The notes under the pieces: generated by a model
Database searches by the model: none
The model's input: the letters and a program-made list of their open reading frames with translations, nothing else
Told to the model about the DNA's origin: nothing
Assembly (NCBI RefSeq): GCF_000409775.1
Contig: NZ_KE332392.1
Location: forward strand, 412,459 to 476,458
Direction: 5' to 3'
Origin: Litchfieldella anticariensis FP35 = DSM 16096
GTDB taxonomy: Bacteria > Pseudomonadota > Gammaproteobacteria > Pseudomonadales > Halomonadaceae
Length of the DNA: 64,000 nucleotides
Part shown: in pieces, positions 60,419 to 64,000 of the stretch
Layout: every line of letters begins with the position of its first letter
Numbering within the stretch: the stretch's first letter is position 1
Made by a program: the position numbers and the translations under genes

Positions 60419-61768
60419 CTAGGCCATAACGGAAAGGTGCACGGAATCCCCACGGCCCACGGCGTAGTAGCGAAGGCCGGCCGCCTTGACGATATCGGGA
60501 TCGAACAGGTTGCGACCGTCGACCAGCACAGGCGATGCCAGGGTCTCACGCAGGGCCTCGAAGTCCATGGCACGAAATGCTTTCCACTCGGTGCAAATCA
60601 CCAAGGCATCGGCGCCTTCCAGTGCTTCGTTACGATGTTGACAGAGTCTCAGGTCATCCCGTTGGCCATAGATACGATGGCATTCGTCACTGGCCTCAGG
60701 GTCGTAGGCCTGAACCTTGGCACCGGCTTCCCACAATGCTTCCATCAATGTGCGACTGGGTGCTTCGCGCATGTCGTCGGTATTAGGCTTGAAGGCCAAC
60801 CCCCAGATGGCGATGGTCTTGCCCTTCAGGTCATGGTCGAAGGCGTTGGATACTTTGTTGAAGAGTTGCCCTTTTTGACGATGGTTGACCGTTTCCACCG
60901 CTTCGAGCAGCGCCGACTCATGACCAAGGCTTCGTGCTGTACGCGACAGGGCCTGAACATCCTTGGGAAAGCATGAGCCCCCATAGCCACAGCCAGGGTA
61001 GATGAAGTGGTACCCGATACGTGGATCGCTGCCGATACCATGGCGCACTTGCTCTATATCAGCTCCCATACGCTCTGCCAAATGAGCGATCTCGTTGATG
61101 AAGCTGATCTTGGTGGCCAACATGGCATTGGCGGCGTACTTGGTGAGTTCGGCGCTGCGCACGTCCATGAAGATCAGTTTGTCCTGCAGGCGACTGTAAG
61201 GGGCATAGCATTCCCGCATGGCGCGCTTGACGCGCTCGGAGTCCGTGCCAACCACCACGCGAGACCCCTTGGAGAAGTCTTCGATGGCCGCGCCTTCCTT
61301 GAGGAACTCAGGGTTCGAGCAGACATCGAACGCCAGTTCCGCACCTCGTCCCGCCAGGGTTTCAGCAATTGCAGCTTGCACCTTGTCCGCCGTACCGACG
61401 GGAACGGTCGACTTGTTGATGACGATCTTGTAGTCCTTCATGTTCATGCCGATGGTGCGTGCCACGTTGAGAACATATTGCAGATCGGCACTACCATCCT
61501 CGTCGGGAGGTGTTCCTACCGCGATGAACTGAAGTAAGCCGAAGTCCACGGCCGCTGCGGCATCGGTGGTGAAGCGCAGACGACCTTCTGCGAGATTATG
61601 CTGAATCAGCGTCTCCAGGCCCGGCTCATGAATGGGTACCTGGCCGTTCTTGAGTCGCGCGATCTTGTCGCTGTCGACATCGACGCAGATGACATCATGG
61701 CCAACATCGGCGAGGCAGGCTCCAGTCACCAGGCCTACATAGCCTGAGCCAAAAATTGTGATCCGCAT
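60419..61768 (-). CDS. ugd: UDP-glucose 6-dehydrogenase-type nucleotide-sugar dehydrogenase
   Basis: The 449-residue enzyme oxidises a nucleotide sugar to the uronate. It has the NAD motif [43 protein letters not shown], the catalytic Cys in [12 protein letters not shown] and the C-terminal [12 protein letters not shown]. These last three match UDP-glucose dehydrogenases ([11 protein letters not shown]..., [11 protein letters not shown]) rather than GDP-mannose dehydrogenase AlgD (TNPEFLRESTAI, GGSCLPKD, no TEW). So UDP-glucuronate is the expected product (inference). It is the first gene of the set, with about 600 bases of AT-rich DNA and a 20-bp palindrome upstream. Confidence 0.9.
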   Translation of the reverse strand: MRITIFGSGYVGLVTGACLADVGHDVICVDVDSDKIARLKNGQVPIHEPGLETLIQHNLAEGRLRFTTDAAAAVDFGLLQFIAVGTPPDEDGSADLQYVLNVARTIGMNMKDYKIVINKSTVPVGTADKVQAAIAETLAGRGAELAFDVCSNPEFLKEGAAIEDFSKGSRVVVGTDSERVKRAMRECYAPYSRLQDKLIFMDVRSAELTKYAANAMLATKISFINEIAHLAERMGADIEQVRHGIGSDPRIGYHFIYPGCGYGGSCFPKDVQALSRTARSLGHESALLEAVETVNHRQKGQLFNKVSNAFDHDLKGKTIAIWGLAFKPNTDDMREAPSRTLMEALWEAGAKVQAYDPEASDECHRIYGQRDDLRLCQHRNEALEGADALVICTEWKAFRAMDFEALRETLASPVLVDGRNLFDPDIVKAAGLRYYAVGRGDSVHLSVMA

Positions 61769-62027
61769 TATGGGGCTCCTTGCTCATTGATCGCCCGCAA
61801 CATGTCGGACGCCTGGCATAGGCGACCGTCACGTCACGGCGATAGAGGTGTCCATTGGCATCCACTAACACCAAGGTCTATGCCAATACCATGCCGGCAA
61901 TAGGCTTTTTTATTTGAAAACAGTGTTTTGTTGCTATGGATCAGCGATGGAGATAAAGCACTGTGGGTTGCCAGAGTCGGTTTTGTGTCGCCATGAAGAG
62001 ACACTTTTGCTGATCGACCCAAGATTG

Positions 62028-62080
62028 TTGACAAAACAGGGAGTTACCTTGTTGCCAATTGGCAACAAATTCCTTGTCAA
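62028..62080 (-). promoter_or_regulatory. candidate operator: nested inverted repeats upstream of the exopolysaccharide genes
   Basis: TTGTTGCCAATTGGCAACAA at 62049-62068 is a perfect palindrome. It is bracketed by TTGACAA (62028-62034) and its complement TTGTCAA (62074-62080). Its symmetry and position 260-300 bases upstream of ugd suggest a binding site for a dimeric regulator. The regulator cannot be named. Confidence 0.6.
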
Positions 62081-62300
62081 TAAGTTATAAGTAATTGTTT
62101 TTTATGTGATTTAGGATTTCTTGGCTGTCTTGTGCGGCCCTTTGGGGATTTTCCCTGCATTTTCATCCATCTAGGAGGACAAGCGATAATCTTTTCAAAT
62201 GGGAATGATTGCTGTTTTTGGTGCGAACGGTGTCGATCATGCCGGTATCCTTGCCCCACTTGCCGAGAAGAGGGTTGCCCTCTTCACATCGTCTTTATAC

Positions 62301-62318
62301 AGGACTAAAATGGTCCCC
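62301..62318 (+). promoter_or_regulatory. IscR type-1-like / Rrf2 operator candidate
   Basis: AGGACTAAAATGGTCC matches the GACTRWWWYAGTC core of IscR type-1 sites except for one position (G for A), and is an imperfect palindrome. It lies about 50 bases before the regulator start, next to a TATAC stretch that could be a -10. It may be autoregulation by the Rrf2 regulator. Confidence 0.45.
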
Positions 62319-62365
62319 AATTGAAATGCAAGGTAGACAATGCACATAGTGGGGGTTGTGCCGGC

Positions 62366-62833
62366 ATGTTGAAGATGTCTCGGTTGACCGATTATGCCGC
62401 GGTGGTGATGGCCCAGATCGCCCGCCATCCCGAGCAACCACATGCCGCAACGGAGCTGGCGGAGGCCGTCCAGCTGCCGCACCCCACAGTCAGCAAGACA
62501 CTCAAGATGTTGGTGCGTGCCGGTTTGCTCGAGTCACAGCGTGGTGCCCAGGGTGGTTATCGGCTCGCACGTCCGGCATCACAGATCACTGCCAGTGACA
62601 TCATCACTGCCATTGAAGGGCCGGTAGCGATGACCGAGTGCAGCCATGCCGATGGTGAGTGCGAACTGGTTGCCACCTGCGGTGTGGCTGACAACTGGCA
62701 GCGTGTGTCGTTGGCGGTGCGTACTCTGCTCGACAGCGTGACGTTGGCGCATCTTGCGCAGACCACGCCGATAAAACTGCCGGTGCAATTACCCATACAG
62801 ACCGTGACGCTGGCCGCTTCCAGCGACATCTGA
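62366..62833 (+). CDS. SUF-system Rrf2-family transcriptional regulator
   Basis: The 155-residue Rrf2/IscR-type regulator has a winged helix (LTDYAAVVMAQIARHP, PHPTVSKTLKMLVRAGLLES, GAQGGYRLARP) and a Cys cluster C-x7-C-x6-C (TECSHADGECELVATC), expected to ligate an Fe-S cluster. It matches the SUF regulators placed just before sufB in Xanthomonas and Halomonas-type genomes. ATG 62366 (MLKMSRLTDYA) fits the family; the frame is open a little further. It precedes sufB by 54 bases and probably controls that operon. Confidence 0.88.
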   Translation: MLKMSRLTDYAAVVMAQIARHPEQPHAATELAEAVQLPHPTVSKTLKMLVRAGLLESQRGAQGGYRLARPASQITASDIITAIEGPVAMTECSHADGECELVATCGVADNWQRVSLAVRTLLDSVTLAHLAQTTPIKLPVQLPIQTVTLAASSDI

Positions 62834-62887
62834 ACGACATCACCCGAGCAAGGCTCGATCGAAACCGCCCGGGAGGGGGAGATACCA

Positions 62888-64000
62888 ATGGCAAGTCAGG
62901 AAATGGAACAGCTTGTCCGTCGCGAATACAAGCAGGGCTTCGTGACCGACATCGAAAGCGATACCATGCCGCCCGGCCTGGACGAGAACACCATCGCCTT
63001 CATCTCGCACAAGAAAGGCGAGCCGGAGTGGATGCTCGAATGGCGGTTAGATGCCTATCGCCAGTGGCTGAAGATGACGTCGCCGTCCTGGGCGCACCTC
63101 GATTATCCGCCCATTGATTATCAGGCGATCTCCTATTACAGCGCGCCCAAGAAGCCCGAGGATAGACCCCAGAGCCTTGATGAGGTCGACCCCAAGCTGC
63201 TCGAGACCTATGAGAAGTTGGGGATCCCTCTGCATGAGCGAGCGGCACTTGCTGGCGTAGCAGTAGACGCGGTATTCGACTCGGTATCGGTGACCACCAC
63301 TTTCAAGGAGAAGTTGTCCGAGGCGGGGGTCATCTTCTGTTCGATCTCCGAGGCAATCCGCAACTATCCGGAGCTGGTCAAGCAATATATGGGTACTGTG
63401 GTACCCAAGGGCGATAACTATTTTGCCGCGCTCAACTCGGCGGTATTCACCGATGGTTCTTTCGTGTTCGTGCCCGAGGGCGTGACCTGTCCCATGGAGC
63501 TGTCCACTTACTTCCGCATCAATGCCGCCAACACCGGCCAGTTCGAGCGCACCTTGATCATCTGCGAGAAACAGGCCCAAGTGTCCTATCTGGAAGGCTG
63601 CACCGCTCCGATGCGCGACGAGAACCAGTTGCACGCTGCGGTGGTCGAGTTGGTGGCGCTGGAAGATGCCTATATCAAGTACTCCACGGTACAGAACTGG
63701 TATCCGGGCGACGAAGATGGCAAGGGCGGTATCTACAATTTCGTTACCAAGCGCGGCGATTGCCGTGGCGATCGCTCGCGGATCAGTTGGACCCAGGTCG
63801 AAACCGGTTCGGCGATCACCTGGAAGTACCCATCCTGCGTGTTGCGCGGTAAGGACAGTGTCGGCGAATTCTACTCCGTGGCGGTGACAAACAACCGTCA
63901 ACAGGCCGATACCGGGACCAAGATGATCCATATCGGTGAGAACACCCGCTCGACCATCGTCTCCAAGGGCATTTCCGCCGGTCGTGCCAACCAGTCTTAT
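62888..64000 (+). CDS. sufB: Fe-S cluster assembly protein SufB, partial (C-terminus off the right edge)
   Basis: Scaffold subunit of the SufBCD complex. The 371 residues visible begin [18 protein letters not shown] after GGAGGGGGAG. They include [33 protein letters not shown], and SYLEGCTAP (family Cys), then [29 protein letters not shown]; about 100 residues more are expected. The SUF regulator upstream suggests sufBCDS-type genes continue beyond the window. Confidence 0.96.
   Translation, partial: MASQEMEQLVRREYKQGFVTDIESDTMPPGLDENTIAFISHKKGEPEWMLEWRLDAYRQWLKMTSPSWAHLDYPPIDYQAISYYSAPKKPEDRPQSLDEVDPKLLETYEKLGIPLHERAALAGVAVDAVFDSVSVTTTFKEKLSEAGVIFCSISEAIRNYPELVKQYMGTVVPKGDNYFAALNSAVFTDGSFVFVPEGVTCPMELSTYFRINAANTGQFERTLIICEKQAQVSYLEGCTAPMRDENQLHAAVVELVALEDAYIKYSTVQNWYPGDEDGKGGIYNFVTKRGDCRGDRSRISWTQVETGSAITWKYPSCVLRGKDSVGEFYSVAVTNNRQQADTGTKMIHIGENTRSTIVSKGISAGRANQSY

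Larger units (their letters stand above)
61769..62365. other. long AT-rich divergent intergenic region
   Basis: About 600 bases lie between the divergent ugd and Rrf2-regulator genes. The stretch 61880-62250 is clearly more AT-rich than its surroundings. It holds a perfect 20-bp palindrome (62049-62068) with flanking TTGACAA/TTGTCAA and, near the regulator, an IscR-like site. Short open frames here look unlike proteins of this genome. I see no tRNA or clear small RNA. Confidence 0.6.

Noticed and set aside
60419-61768. Assignment of the dehydrogenase as GDP-mannose dehydrogenase AlgD
   Set aside because: [17 protein letters not shown] and the TEW segment are those of UDP-glucose dehydrogenases; AlgD has GGSCLPKD, TNPEFLREST and lacks TEW.
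62077-62259. 60-codon minus-strand frame in the ugd upstream gap
   Set aside because: Very Lys/Gln/Pro-rich composition in AT-rich DNA, no ribosome binding site, no recognisable motif.

Overview
The window is a GC-rich, gene-dense piece of a gammaproteobacterial chromosome. Gene content, protein sequences and intergenic repeats most resemble a halophile of the Halomonas/Chromohalobacter group (inference, no database search was possible). There are about 50 protein genes. I see no rRNA, tRNA, CRISPR array, insertion sequence or prophage. The left end cuts a LOV-PAS-GGDEF-EAL gene and the right end cuts sufB.

Layout. 1-1552: c-di-GMP enzyme with a LOV-like sensor. 1811-9227: cmoM, rsmC, greB, a TPR exported protein, a PhoD-like phosphatase, and nudF-DUF1249-cpdA. 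9414-11935: sulfate activation genes cysD and cysN. 12212-18193: a YugP-like protease, cmoB, a phospholipase-D-like protein, cmoA and pgi; with cmoM this gives all three Cmo enzymes for tRNA wobble-uridine modification. 18222-24490: yqiA-parE, parC, serB. 24568-28981: a small TIGR02647-type protein, a PilZ/HD-GYP protein, a NaChBac-like sodium channel, and a protealysin-like protease overlapping an emfourin-like inhibitor. 28999-31009: leuA behind a Leu-rich leader peptide. 31106-34010: the EF-P module epmB/efp/epmA. 33994-52054: the conserved block psd, sulfurtransferase, rsgA, orn, queG, nnr, tsaE, amidase, mutL, miaA, hfq, hflX, hflK, hflC, hisZ, purA.

52125-61768, all on the minus strand, is the most unusual locus. 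In transcription order it encodes a UDP-glucose-6-dehydrogenase-type enzyme, an Alg8-like synthase, an Alg44-like PilZ/membrane-fusion protein, a jelly-roll polysaccharide lyase, an AlgL-like PL5 lyase and a very large Sel1-repeat lipoprotein. It resembles a stripped-down alginate machine: the dehydrogenase is of the UDP-glucose rather than GDP-mannose type, and no epimerase, acetylation gene or outer-membrane porin is present. I infer a c-di-GMP-controlled polyuronate, possibly glucuronan-like. A perfect 20-bp palindrome lies upstream. The window closes with a SUF-type Rrf2 regulator and sufB.

The gaps between housekeeping genes carry several repeat families: inverted arrays of 7-bp units directly after the stop codons of cysD, parE, parC, leuA and orn; about 160-bp inverted-repeat elements after cysN and efp; another inverted-repeat-bounded element between cmoB and the PLD gene; and REP-like units. 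Some supply stop codons or the last codons of genes.
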